From assembly GCA_049115695.1 (NCBI GenBank), contig JAGDZR010000006.1, forward strand, positions 523,887 to 587,886: a stretch of 64,000 nucleotides of DNA, in the 5' to 3' direction. How positions within the stretch are numbered: the stretch's first letter is position 1; every line of letters begins with the position of its first letter. The position numbers were made by a program, and so were the translations under genes. The notes beneath the pieces are model-generated. The model had not been told where the DNA came from and searched no databases. It saw only the letters and a list, made by a program, of their open reading frames with translations. Shown one piece after another: positions 18,708 through 26,704 of this stretch. This DNA is from JAGDZR01 sp049115695 (GTDB lineage: Bacteria > Bacteroidota > Bacteroidia > Cytophagales > Cyclobacteriaceae).

Positions 18708-18980
18708 ATGGCTACAGAAACTCAAGGGAAAGTTGAGGAGATTTTACGCGAATTAGGCAAGAAAATTGACGACTTAATTGTAGACACCAAGCAGGCGTCA
18801 GAAGGAGTTAAGGACGATATAGAGGAAAAAATTCAGGACCTGAAAGAGCGCAAACAAAAGCTCGAAGATGAGTTCAATGAATATAAAGAGAAAGAAAAAT
18901 GGCAAGACGCCAAGTCTCACTTCAGCAAGGCACTTCAAGAACTGAAGCAGGCCGTGGAATCGCTTTTCAAAAAGACCTAA
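18708..18980 (+). CDS. Small coiled-coil protein
   Basis: A 90-residue, highly charged protein (many Lys and Glu) predicted to be almost entirely helical with heptad spacing from about residue 8 to 86, for example KIDDLIVDTKQASEGVKDDI. It has no signal peptide or Cys. The pattern resembles apolipoprotein-like or stress-related small coiled-coil proteins, but I do not assign a family. The start is the ATG that opens MATETQ, preceded by a near-match to the phylum's -7 element (TTATCTTTTG); an upstream GTG in frame is unlikely. It is convergent with the barrel protein gene and overlaps it by 4 bases. Confidence 0.7.
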   Translation: MATETQGKVEEILRELGKKIDDLIVDTKQASEGVKDDIEEKIQDLKERKQKLEDEFNEYKEKEKWQDAKSHFSKALQELKQAVESLFKKT

Positions 18981-20059
18981 AAGGCCTCTTTGATTGTAAC
19001 ATAAAACCCACTTTGGTGAGAAAAGGTCCTCCCATAATCTACTCTTATGTTGAGATCCTGATCTTTTAACGCCTTGAATCTGGCACCAATCCCATAAATC
19101 GCTTTGGTATTGTTCCAATCAAATTGATTTGGCGAACCATATACCTGGCCAAGCCCGGTAAACAAGACTCCCTTGATCCTCCAAAACAAATGTTGGCGAC
19201 CTTCCAATTGCAAAAAGGCAGCTTGTCGATCCTGATATAAATTTTCATGATCAATGCCTCTTAAAAAGTCATCACCGCCAATTTTATTAAGGCGATAAAA
19301 CGGAACATCACCGCCAGACGACATAGTTGTTCTAAACTGAACTCCCAGGACACCCGTTGGCCAAACGGCTTTGAAGTATCTGGCATCAATCAAATACCTA
19401 ATGTACTGATAATCACTTGCAAAAAGTTTCGAGTATAATTCGATACTGGCATTGATAAACAGACCCTTCGACGGAAATAAGGTATTGTCTCTGGTATCAA
19501 ATATCACAGAAGGACCAATCCCCATGTTACGACCTCCATTTATTCCTGGTGGGAGCTGTGCCTCCATCAGACCTTCAGGCACCAGGTCTCTAATATTGTT
19601 GTGCCTAAAATCGTAACTAACCCCCATGAATAAATTTTCAGATAATCCGTAAAGCGCCCTCCCTGAAATCTTTAGATATTGATTAGTAAATCGCTCAAAA
19701 ATATCAGGCAAAGTCTCATTCCCGATTCCATAGTATTTGTTTGGAAAGTTTTGAAAAAGCAAGTCACCCGTTAGATTAAAACCTCCTTCACTGTACCATT
19801 CATAGTCGGTTCCAATTGTCATTTGTTTATTGAGTGAATACAAGACAAAGGGCGCGATGACTGTTGGTCGATTATATTGCCTGGATTGCTCAGCTTCTTT
19901 GTCAATCACAATGAATGAAACCGCGCCCATTTCCAGTCTCGTTTCCGGTGTGTAGCTGAACACAGGATAGGCCACAATGCCCATTTTCTGTTTCGTAGAA
20001 TCCTGCGCCTTTACGAAAGTAAGCATCCAGACAAGAATGAATCCGACTGAATATTTCAT
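18977..20059 (-). CDS. BamA/TamA-like outer-membrane beta-barrel protein without POTRA domains
   Basis: A 360-residue outer-membrane protein with a signal peptide ending in VKAQ and a 16-strand-type barrel of the Omp85 C-terminal family. The diagnostic L6-loop sequence appears as GGDDFLRGIDH (the family's LRGY/F-type motif), and the chain ends with an aromatic residue (AF). POTRA domains are absent, as in the patatin-free or surface-antigen D15-like members of Bacteroidota. Role unknown: it may insert or secrete a partner, or act as a passive barrel. It is translated after the nucleoside phosphorylase with a one-base TAATG overlap. Confidence 0.85.
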   Translation of the reverse strand: MKYSVGFILVWMLTFVKAQDSTKQKMGIVAYPVFSYTPETRLEMGAVSFIVIDKEAEQSRQYNRPTVIAPFVLYSLNKQMTIGTDYEWYSEGGFNLTGDLLFQNFPNKYYGIGNETLPDIFERFTNQYLKISGRALYGLSENLFMGVSYDFRHNNIRDLVPEGLMEAQLPPGINGGRNMGIGPSVIFDTRDNTLFPSKGLFINASIELYSKLFASDYQYIRYLIDARYFKAVWPTGVLGVQFRTTMSSGGDVPFYRLNKIGGDDFLRGIDHENLYQDRQAAFLQLEGRQHLFWRIKGVLFTGLGQVYGSPNQFDWNNTKAIYGIGARFKALKDQDLNIRVDYGRTFSHQSGFYVTIKEAF

Positions 20060-20928
20060 TATAAAGTCGCTGCTTTATCCAGCACTTTCTTGATCAAACT
20101 ATCAATCACCTGATTAGGGTCTTTGGAAAAACGTCCTCTTGGTCTGTTGGCAATAATGGCGTTGAGACTGATCATATCATGCCCGAGTATTCTAGCCATG
20201 GCGTAATATCCAGCCGTTTCCATTTCAAGATTGGTTAACCAAAACTGATCCATGTGAAAAGTTGAAAATGAATCCACCAAATGCGGGTACTTGATGGGTG
20301 TCCTGATAGATCGTCCCTGTGGCGCATAGAAACCATGACAAGTAATCGTATTCCCCGGCGTGCTCACATCTTTGAACAGCTCAATCAGCTCATCCGATGC
20401 TTTCACACAATATGGTGTATAAGGTAGATGAATTTCCTCCTTCAAATTATTAACAACCTGTTGTTCAAAAGGTGTTTGTTCCAGGTTATAGTAATACATC
20501 AACGGATCCATTCCAATCGCATACTCACTCATCAAATGAGTTCCTAATCTTACATCTACCTGAATACTCCCAGACGTCCCAATTCGGATTATTTTTAGCT
20601 TTCGCTTTTTTGGTTTGACTTGACGCTTGATCAGGTCAATATTGACAAGTGCATCCAATTCCGTTAAGAGAATCTCCACATTATCTGTTCCCATTCCTGA
20701 GCTGATAACAGTCATTCTCTTTCCCTTGTACTTACCAACATGTGTGATGAACTCACGCTTGTTCATTTCAAACTCCACTGAATCGAAATGACTACTCACG
20801 CGATGAACTCGACCAGGATCTCCTACTGTGATGACTACATCAGATACATGACTGGGCTTTAAATTCAAATGATAGACACTGCCATCCGGGTTAATAATCA
20901 AATCAGTATCAGAGATTCTTTCTGGCAT
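20059..20928 (-). CDS. Nucleoside phosphorylase (uridine phosphorylase-like)
   Basis: A 289-residue cytoplasmic enzyme of the phosphorylase superfamily that splits nucleosides with phosphate. The phosphate-binding VGDPGRVHRV lies near residue 36, GTSGSIQ is the central Gly-rich loop, and LEMETAGYYAMARILG is the typical nucleoside-binding helix with its Glu. The closest type by feel is uridine phosphorylase, which would salvage pyrimidines, but purine activity cannot be excluded. It sits 6 bases after TrhO and overlaps the barrel gene by one base, so three genes form one unit. Confidence 0.88.
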   Translation of the reverse strand: MPERISDTDLIINPDGSVYHLNLKPSHVSDVVITVGDPGRVHRVSSHFDSVEFEMNKREFITHVGKYKGKRMTVISSGMGTDNVEILLTELDALVNIDLIKRQVKPKKRKLKIIRIGTSGSIQVDVRLGTHLMSEYAIGMDPLMYYYNLEQTPFEQQVVNNLKEEIHLPYTPYCVKASDELIELFKDVSTPGNTITCHGFYAPQGRSIRTPIKYPHLVDSFSTFHMDQFWLTNLEMETAGYYAMARILGHDMISLNAIIANRPRGRFSKDPNQVIDSLIKKVLDKAATL

Positions 20929-20934
20929 AAATAA

Positions 20935-21897
20935 TTAGAAGTTGGCTGGCTCTCGCTTCACACCTTTGAAAGGGTTATATCCATTCGTGTCTTTTTGATA
21001 GTATCCGGTCCCATTATAAGCCCTGACTTTCGGGTGATTCATGCATTCCTCGGAACAACATCCTTTATATTTTTCAGCACCTTCCTCACTCATAGGCACA
21101 TGGATGTTACATTCCGGGTTAGCACAATTGACCATTCGATCTGACCGTTGACCCGTAACATAGCATTCTGCTATCACAGAGGGGTTCACCTTGTTTACAT
21201 CGGCTGTAATCCGGTTATCAAAGACGTAGCATTTTCCTTCAAAATCTTCACCTTCAGCTTCAATCCCGTATTTGATTATGCCTCCATGTAATTGATAAAC
21301 ATCTTCAAGTCCAATTTCGAGTAAATAGGCACTGGCTTTTTCACACTTGATCCCTCCGGTACAATAGGTGATTACCTTCTTGCCTTTCAACTCATCCTTC
21401 AACTTATCAACCTCCTCTGGAAAATCCCTGAAATTTTCAATGTCCAGTGTTAAGGCATTTTTGAACTTACCTACTTTGTGCTCATAGCTGGATCTTGCAT
21501 CCAAAATGACAGTGTCCTCATCCTGCTCCTTTAGGACTTTTCGAAATTCTTCAGGTTCGATATATTTTCCTGTTCGCTGGTTCGGATCAATTCCACGTAA
21601 GCTTGAATGTACAATCTCAGGCTTAACACGCACATGCATCTTGGCGAAAGCATGATCAGGAACCGACTCTACCTTAAACTCAATTTTATCAAATCTAGGA
21701 TCAGACTTGACAACCTTCATATAGGTCTCACAGTCCTCCGACAGTCCGGAAACTGTACCATTCAAACCCTCCTGGGCCACAATGATTCGCCCGCGAAGAT
21801 TTAAATCCAAACAAAAAAGATGATGTTGTTCGCGAAACAGCTCAGGATCCTCGATCTGAGTGTAGCAATAGTAAAGTAATACAGAATATTTGTTCAT
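20935..21897 (-). CDS. trhO: tRNA uridine(34) hydroxylase TrhO (YceA family)
   Basis: A 320-residue rhodanese-containing enzyme that makes 5-hydroxyuridine at position 34 of some tRNAs. An N-terminal ferredoxin-like domain (1-100, with GRIIVAQEGLNGTVSG) precedes the rhodanese domain with the catalytic Cys179 in YCTGGIKCEKAS; the C-terminal Cys-rich part (CANPECNIH, GCCSEECMNHPK) is typical of the family. All family hallmarks are intact and the length fits. Upstream, the 5' leader contains a small hairpin (arms 21905-21909 and 21916-21920) of unknown meaning. Confidence 0.93.
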   Translation of the reverse strand: MNKYSVLLYYCYTQIEDPELFREQHHLFCLDLNLRGRIIVAQEGLNGTVSGLSEDCETYMKVVKSDPRFDKIEFKVESVPDHAFAKMHVRVKPEIVHSSLRGIDPNQRTGKYIEPEEFRKVLKEQDEDTVILDARSSYEHKVGKFKNALTLDIENFRDFPEEVDKLKDELKGKKVITYCTGGIKCEKASAYLLEIGLEDVYQLHGGIIKYGIEAEGEDFEGKCYVFDNRITADVNKVNPSVIAECYVTGQRSDRMVNCANPECNIHVPMSEEGAEKYKGCCSEECMNHPKVRAYNGTGYYQKDTNGYNPFKGVKREPANF

Positions 21898-21970
21898 AGC
21901 TCAGCCTTGTTTCAGCAAGGTGCTTAGTTAAATATAATTCAGTTGTAGTCAACTATGGATAACTGTTGAT

Positions 21971-22609
21971 CTATTTTTCAACCTTGACGGCAGGATTACC
22001 AAAAACCGTAGCATTGTCATCTACACTGGAAACCACCATAGATCCGGCACCCACCCTGGCTCCTTTACCGATAGTCACGCCCCCTACAATAACTGCCCCT
22101 GTTCCAATAAAAGCACGTTTCCCAATTTTCACTCCTTGATTGATAACTGCCCCAGCACCAACCTGTACAAAATCTCCAACCTCTACATCCTGCTCAATTG
22201 TCACCTGACTATTCAGAATGCAATGTTGACCAATGCTGGCATCTGCTCCTACAAAAACTCCGGCATTAATAAAATTACCATGACCGATCGCAGCAGATTT
22301 TGCAATGTGAGCCTGTTGATGCACAGCATTTGTAGGCATAACTTTGCGCTGCTCAATCAGGTAGTCTACCTGATCCTCACGAAGCACATTGTCGTCTGTT
22401 GCAACAAAAGCTTCGCACTTCTGACCAATCAATTTTAGATAACCATGATCTTCAGGATCACCAAGAATTGGAATCTCTCCGATTTCCTGACCATGAAGCT
22501 TCTTATCTCCATCAAGGAATCCGTAGACCACAACATTGTTGCTCTCAAAAATTTCCAGAGCTGCCTTTGCAATCCCCGTAGCACCAAAAATTATTACTGG
22601 CTTGTCCAT
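21971..22609 (-). CDS. NeuD-type sugar O-acyltransferase
   Basis: A 212-residue enzyme with an N-terminal nucleotide-sugar-binding half (1-95, opening IIFGATGIAKAALEIFE) and a left-handed beta helix of hexapeptide repeats (about 100-205, such as GADASIGQHCILNSQVTIEQ). Members acetylate sialic acids or sugars in surface polysaccharide synthesis. No sialic acid or polysaccharide genes adjoin it, so the substrate is open. It has its own promoter at 22629-22636, separating it from the upstream membrane protein gene. Confidence 0.85.
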   Translation of the reverse strand: MDKPVIIFGATGIAKAALEIFESNNVVVYGFLDGDKKLHGQEIGEIPILGDPEDHGYLKLIGQKCEAFVATDDNVLREDQVDYLIEQRKVMPTNAVHQQAHIAKSAAIGHGNFINAGVFVGADASIGQHCILNSQVTIEQDVEVGDFVQVGAGAVINQGVKIGKRAFIGTGAVIVGGVTIGKGARVGAGSMVVSSVDDNATVFGNPAVKVEK

Positions 22610-22628
22610 AGTATTGAAAAATAGGCTG

Positions 22629-22636
22629 CAAAGGTA
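22629..22636 (-). promoter_or_regulatory. -7 element TACCTTTG before the NeuD-like gene
   Basis: A full match to TAnnTTTG on the minus strand, 19 bases before the ATG. No clear -33 TTTG. It lies in the 36-bp gap after the membrane protein gene, so the acyltransferase is probably transcribed independently. Confidence 0.5.
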
Positions 22637-22645
22637 GTGAATCGG

Positions 22646-23860
22646 CTACTTCTGAAAAATCGGAATGTTAATCTTCGCGAAAATGTATCTAAACGGCATA
22701 GCGGTAACCAACAAACTAAAGTAGGGCCAGTAGAGTACTTTATACCTCGACAGGCTTCCAAAATTAGGTGTGGTAAGTCCTGTTAAAATCGCAGAGCCAA
22801 TGACAAAAACAATGATGGCAATGATCGCAAAATTTAATTTCCATTTACGAACTTGCCAGAACGTCCACCCTAAAAAGAACATTAACACAATGTTTTCAAT
22901 TTTTATTGTAAGTGCAATCCAGTCAGGACTTTCCCATGGAAATGGCCTGAATAGTCCATTGACTAATGCCATTGGTGAATTCAATAACAAACTGAAATAG
23001 TCCGGCTCCAAATCATAGGTAAAGTCTTTGACATCAAAAGCCTGATAAGTCTCAACAATTGTCAACGGAATTCTCTCCAGAGAAAAAAATGGGTTTGAAA
23101 TACTCGCACTTATGATGACCAACGCACTAAAGGCAACATAGAGGAGTACGTTTCTATAGTTCTCCGCAAATGGTCTCCAGCGCGCAAACAAAAGAAATAG
23201 TCCTACAATTGCTGCGAAAAACAATGCCTGATACCTCAGACTAAATAGCAAATAACAAAATACGACTCCCATGGTCAATTCAACCCACCCTAACCGTTCT
23301 CCTTTGAAAAACCTATATCCAAGACATAATGTATACGCAACTGCCCCTCCAATCAATCCATCTTTCAGGAATCCTGAATTCCAGAATACAACAGATGGCA
23401 GGAATAGAAGTGAAAAAACAATGGCGCTCTGATATGAGGGATGATACCGAATCAGCACTCTGGCCAACACCCAAAATCCAATAAACGAAATGAATGAAAT
23501 GTATAATCCCGCAATCCAGTAATCATATCCTGCCAATCTCACCAATGGAGCACTCAACTTTATGAAAAATGCAGCTGAAGGAGATTGAGCAGTAAGGAAA
23601 TTGTTGTTTGAAAAAAGATTGATAAAGTAATGAAGTGGCGATTTAACTGATCCAAAATAGTCTGCTGCCTCCTTAAAGTAGTGAGTAGTATCTCCCCCCT
23701 GATAGATCGTCAAATACACATAACCCAGCCCTATTCCGCAAAATAATTTAAAGAGAAGGGCAGGATAGAAAATCCACCTGGACATATTGCCCCGAAGTTT
23801 ACCCTCTATCAAAAAAATAAGAGTTCCCAGTATTATGGCATGTGTCAGATAGATTGTCAT
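22646..23860 (-). CDS. Polytopic membrane protein of unknown function
   Basis: A 404-residue protein with roughly ten membrane helices spread over its whole length. A conserved-looking periplasmic stretch near the N-terminus reads YQGGDTTHYFKEA; similar acidic loops after the first helices occur in EpsG-like and other polysaccharide polymerase or glycosyltransferase membrane proteins, but I cannot assign a family. It starts one base after the DUF2851 stop, so the two are co-transcribed. The NeuD-like gene follows, which hints at a surface sugar role (inference). Confidence 0.7.
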   Translation of the reverse strand: MTIYLTHAIILGTLIFLIEGKLRGNMSRWIFYPALLFKLFCGIGLGYVYLTIYQGGDTTHYFKEAADYFGSVKSPLHYFINLFSNNNFLTAQSPSAAFFIKLSAPLVRLAGYDYWIAGLYISFISFIGFWVLARVLIRYHPSYQSAIVFSLLFLPSVVFWNSGFLKDGLIGGAVAYTLCLGYRFFKGERLGWVELTMGVVFCYLLFSLRYQALFFAAIVGLFLLFARWRPFAENYRNVLLYVAFSALVIISASISNPFFSLERIPLTIVETYQAFDVKDFTYDLEPDYFSLLLNSPMALVNGLFRPFPWESPDWIALTIKIENIVLMFFLGWTFWQVRKWKLNFAIIAIIVFVIGSAILTGLTTPNFGSLSRYKVLYWPYFSLLVTAMPFRYIFAKINIPIFQK

Positions 23861-23861
23861 C

Positions 23862-25130
23862 CTATTTTTTAAGAATGTTCACACCAATGTTACAGGCGAG
23901 ACATCTTTTTTTAACACAGTATTCATTGTGCAGTTGAATCAATGCCTGACTATCCATTGCGCTCTCATTATTTACACCCAATTCCTGAAACAATCTTGTG
24001 ATCTTATTTTGTTCTTTTGGCAATCCTTCCAGTATGGAAAGCGCTTGTTCTTTGAACTTATCACTATCATGTTCCAAAGCAATCGAACTCAGCAGAGGCG
24101 CTATGGCATTCACCATGATCCCTTGCAAAAAGGCCTTACCAGCATTGTTAATGCCCGACTTCAACGGTTTATTAAAATCATAATGATCATACCAATAATC
24201 ATCTTTTGATAAGCGCATTGCATCTGACAATATTTGATGGTCATTCAAATTTACTAGCATTGAATAAATGGAATCGTATGCAATAATCAGTTTTACTAGC
24301 TGAGCTATTCTTATGGTTGGAAACGATGGAGGCCGAAGTTTGCTGAACTTCCAATGTGTTCTATGCATTTCATTTAGCTGATATTTATGTTTCAAAAACA
24401 CCCACTCGTTTTTCAGCTCCATCCCGTATTGACCATCAATATCGTCTAAAAATCCTGCCACTCCGTAAAACAGCGCTTGTACCTGACCAGGATGATCAGC
24501 ATGTTTTCGAACTATTTTAAGGGGAACCAACTGGGCTAACCGCATAAAAGAATCTTGATTGATCTTGATTCCAAATGACCTGGCCAAAAATTGATAGCTC
24601 GCCTCTTCCCAGTCATCATGCTGATTCCTCAGCAGTTCCCGGAAAAATGAACTTTTGAATTGCAATCGTTCAACTGCCAACTTATCGATGGTAGCTTGAA
24701 ATGTAATATTTGAAATCTGTGAAATATGACTGGCACATGGGATCACATCTGGATTAGAAACAAGCTTCCTATATTCATTTAGAAAGTCCTTATCAGTAAT
24801 CGCTCCTAACTCCAATGTAGGAATCCTCGTACCATCTTTCCGTGAAATGGGTCTATCATCACGCCAAACAACATGCAAGATTACCGAATCATAAGCAGCA
24901 TCATTCCCATGTTTATGCACATCCCAGTCACTGGATTTGATATGGATCTCTACATTTCCAGACCATTCCAGGTCATTGATTCTTACTCGTGCATTCTTAA
25001 AGTCTGGACCGGAATCAAGGTTTTTGAAGCCAACCTTATAGATTGCCAAGGTCTGCCCATCAGTTGTTTTTAGCTGTTTTTTTTCAAACTTTTGATATTG
25101 CCACACATAGTGTAGAAATAGTTCATCCAT
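23862..25130 (-). CDS. DUF2851 family protein
   Basis: A 422-residue soluble protein of the Bacteroidota DUF2851 family, recognised from its opening (ELFLHYVWQYQKF), then GPDFKNARVRI, GNVEIHIKSSDWDVHKH and VILHVVWRDD. The His/Asp-rich HxxxSDW and the C-terminal Cys set (CVKKRCLACNIG) suggest metal binding or a nuclease-like fold, but no function is known. An inverted repeat ends one base before its start codon on the minus strand (25132-25155). It is followed by the polytopic membrane protein with a one-base gap. Confidence 0.85.
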   Translation of the reverse strand: MDELFLHYVWQYQKFEKKQLKTTDGQTLAIYKVGFKNLDSGPDFKNARVRINDLEWSGNVEIHIKSSDWDVHKHGNDAAYDSVILHVVWRDDRPISRKDGTRIPTLELGAITDKDFLNEYRKLVSNPDVIPCASHISQISNITFQATIDKLAVERLQFKSSFFRELLRNQHDDWEEASYQFLARSFGIKINQDSFMRLAQLVPLKIVRKHADHPGQVQALFYGVAGFLDDIDGQYGMELKNEWVFLKHKYQLNEMHRTHWKFSKLRPPSFPTIRIAQLVKLIIAYDSIYSMLVNLNDHQILSDAMRLSKDDYWYDHYDFNKPLKSGINNAGKAFLQGIMVNAIAPLLSSIALEHDSDKFKEQALSILEGLPKEQNKITRLFQELGVNNESAMDSQALIQLHNEYCVKKRCLACNIGVNILKK

Positions 25131-25131
25131 G

Positions 25132-25155
25132 AGATTGCACCTTTAGGTACAATCT
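25132..25155 (-). promoter_or_regulatory. 10-bp inverted repeat abutting the DUF2851 start codon
   Basis: Arms 25132-25141 and 25146-25155 pair over 10 bases with one wobble and enclose a 4-base loop. It lies in the 40-bp gap after pyrF and ends one base from the ATG of the DUF2851 gene. It lacks a T tract on either strand, so it is more likely a structure in the leader or an operator than a terminator. Confidence 0.5.
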
Positions 25156-25170
25156 AGTTATTCCGCCAAT

Positions 25171-25998
25171 TTAAACCCACAGATTTTGATTGTAAATAAT
25201 GGCAGCCATTTGCATTTGGAGTTCTGCAGCAGCTTTTCCTGCGGCCACATCAAAATCTTCACCCTGATTGGCGTAAATAATCCCTCTGGACGAGTTGATC
25301 AATAAACCTCCCTGATGATTCATGCCAAATTTACAGACCGCTTTCAAATCGCCACCTTGTGCGCCCACACCTGGCACTAGTAGAAAATGATCAGGTGCAT
25401 GCTTTCTTACGCTCAAAAGTGTTTCAGCTCGTGTAGCACCCACCACATACATAAGGTTGTGCTTCGTGCCCCACTCAGTGCTTTTTCGAATGACACGTTC
25501 GTATAGCTTCTCCCCATCATCATCGACCATGATGTCCTGGAAATCCAACCCACCCTTATTGGATGTGGCAGCCAATAGAATAACCCACTTGTGCTTGTAG
25601 TCGAGAAAAGGAGTAACAGAATCACTCCCCATGTAAGGCGCAACTGTGATCGAATCGAAATTCATGGATTCGAAAAATGCTTCAGCATACTTTCGAGAAG
25701 TATTACCAATATCCCCGCGCTTAGCATCAGCTATTTTGAACACATCCTTTGGTAAATATTCAGCAGTCTTTGCCAATGAATCCCACCCTTTGCTTCCTAG
25801 ACACTCATAAAAAGCAATGTTTGGTTTGTAAGCTACAGCATATGGCAAAGTAGCATCAATGATTGCCTTATTGAACTCAAAAATGGGATCATCATAATCG
25901 AGCAAGTGTTTCGGAATTTTGTTCAGATCAGGATCCAACCCCACACAAAGAAAAGATTCCTTTTCTTTAATCTTATCAAATAGCTGCTGACGCGTCAT
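25171..25998 (-). CDS. pyrF: Orotidine 5'-phosphate decarboxylase
   Basis: A 275-residue enzyme of the longer (type 2) OMP decarboxylase class, which makes UMP in the last step of pyrimidine synthesis. The catalytic DAKRGDIGNT lies at residues 91-100 with Lys93; GLDPDLNKIP near residue 20 and the late LLVPGVGAQGG phosphate-binding stretch also fit. It stands alone after LolA; pyrD is also in the window (29.3-30.4 kb), whereas the pyrC-like gene at 61 kb looks inactive. Confidence 0.95.
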   Translation of the reverse strand: MTRQQLFDKIKEKESFLCVGLDPDLNKIPKHLLDYDDPIFEFNKAIIDATLPYAVAYKPNIAFYECLGSKGWDSLAKTAEYLPKDVFKIADAKRGDIGNTSRKYAEAFFESMNFDSITVAPYMGSDSVTPFLDYKHKWVILLAATSNKGGLDFQDIMVDDDGEKLYERVIRKSTEWGTKHNLMYVVGATRAETLLSVRKHAPDHFLLVPGVGAQGGDLKAVCKFGMNHQGGLLINSSRGIIYANQGEDFDVAAGKAAAELQMQMAAIIYNQNLWV

Positions 25999-26049
25999 AA
26001 AGGAATGTTTGACGCGAAGTTAGTATTTGTTCATAAGCTGTCGTGAATT

Positions 26050-26682
26050 TTAATCTCTAAAATCAATGACCTCTACACCGGGATATTTTGATGGATCAAA
26101 TTTAAAATCACTATCCGTCAGATCATTATTCTCAGAAAATTCGGTGATCGCATAATGATACTTATTCCCTGAAGACTCAAAGACGAGAAAAGAATGCAAG
26201 TCATAGTTCTGTTTGATGAACATTCGAATCTTGTAATAGCTTTTGGATCTATCTAATGGATCAAGATCTACCACTTGGTTACCATTATCATTGTTTGCCA
26301 TCAATATATACTTAAACCCGCTTTTGTATAGGTCCCAAATATTGCTCAATGATATTTCCTGTTCTTCCGGATCGTTCGCAGAAACGGTTACTTCCTTACC
26401 ATCTGGATTATAGGCCCATATATCAGTTCCATCATTAAATATTTGTTGTCCAGCTATCTCGAGCTTATACATTTGATCTTTGACTTGAATAGTCCCGTCA
26501 ATGATTTCTTCCAAACCAGCCGATTCGTTGGTCAGTTTTTGTTTAAATACTGCTGTAAAGGCAGAAACCTTTTGATACTTATCGCTCATCGCATCCAACA
26601 CCACCTTAGCTTCCGGATCATATTGCGCAAATCCTATTTGCACAACGAAAATCAACGCGACCAAAACTCCTAGTTTTTTCAT
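26050..26682 (-). CDS. LolA-like periplasmic lipoprotein carrier
   Basis: A 210-residue secreted protein (signal peptide ending IGFAQ) of the LolA/LolB fold, recognisable from the strands FTAVFKQKLTNES, GTIQVKDQMYKLEIAG, and DGTDIWAYNPDGKEVTV. LolA carries lipoproteins from inner to outer membrane. It follows ftsK by 22 bases on the same strand, an arrangement common in Bacteroidota, so the two are likely co-transcribed. Confidence 0.88.
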   Translation of the reverse strand: MKKLGVLVALIFVVQIGFAQYDPEAKVVLDAMSDKYQKVSAFTAVFKQKLTNESAGLEEIIDGTIQVKDQMYKLEIAGQQIFNDGTDIWAYNPDGKEVTVSANDPEEQEISLSNIWDLYKSGFKYILMANNDNGNQVVDLDPLDRSKSYYKIRMFIKQNYDLHSFLVFESSGNKYHYAITEFSENNDLTDSDFKFDPSKYPGVEVIDFRD

Positions 26683-26704
26683 AATAATTCTTAAGATATT
26701 CTAA

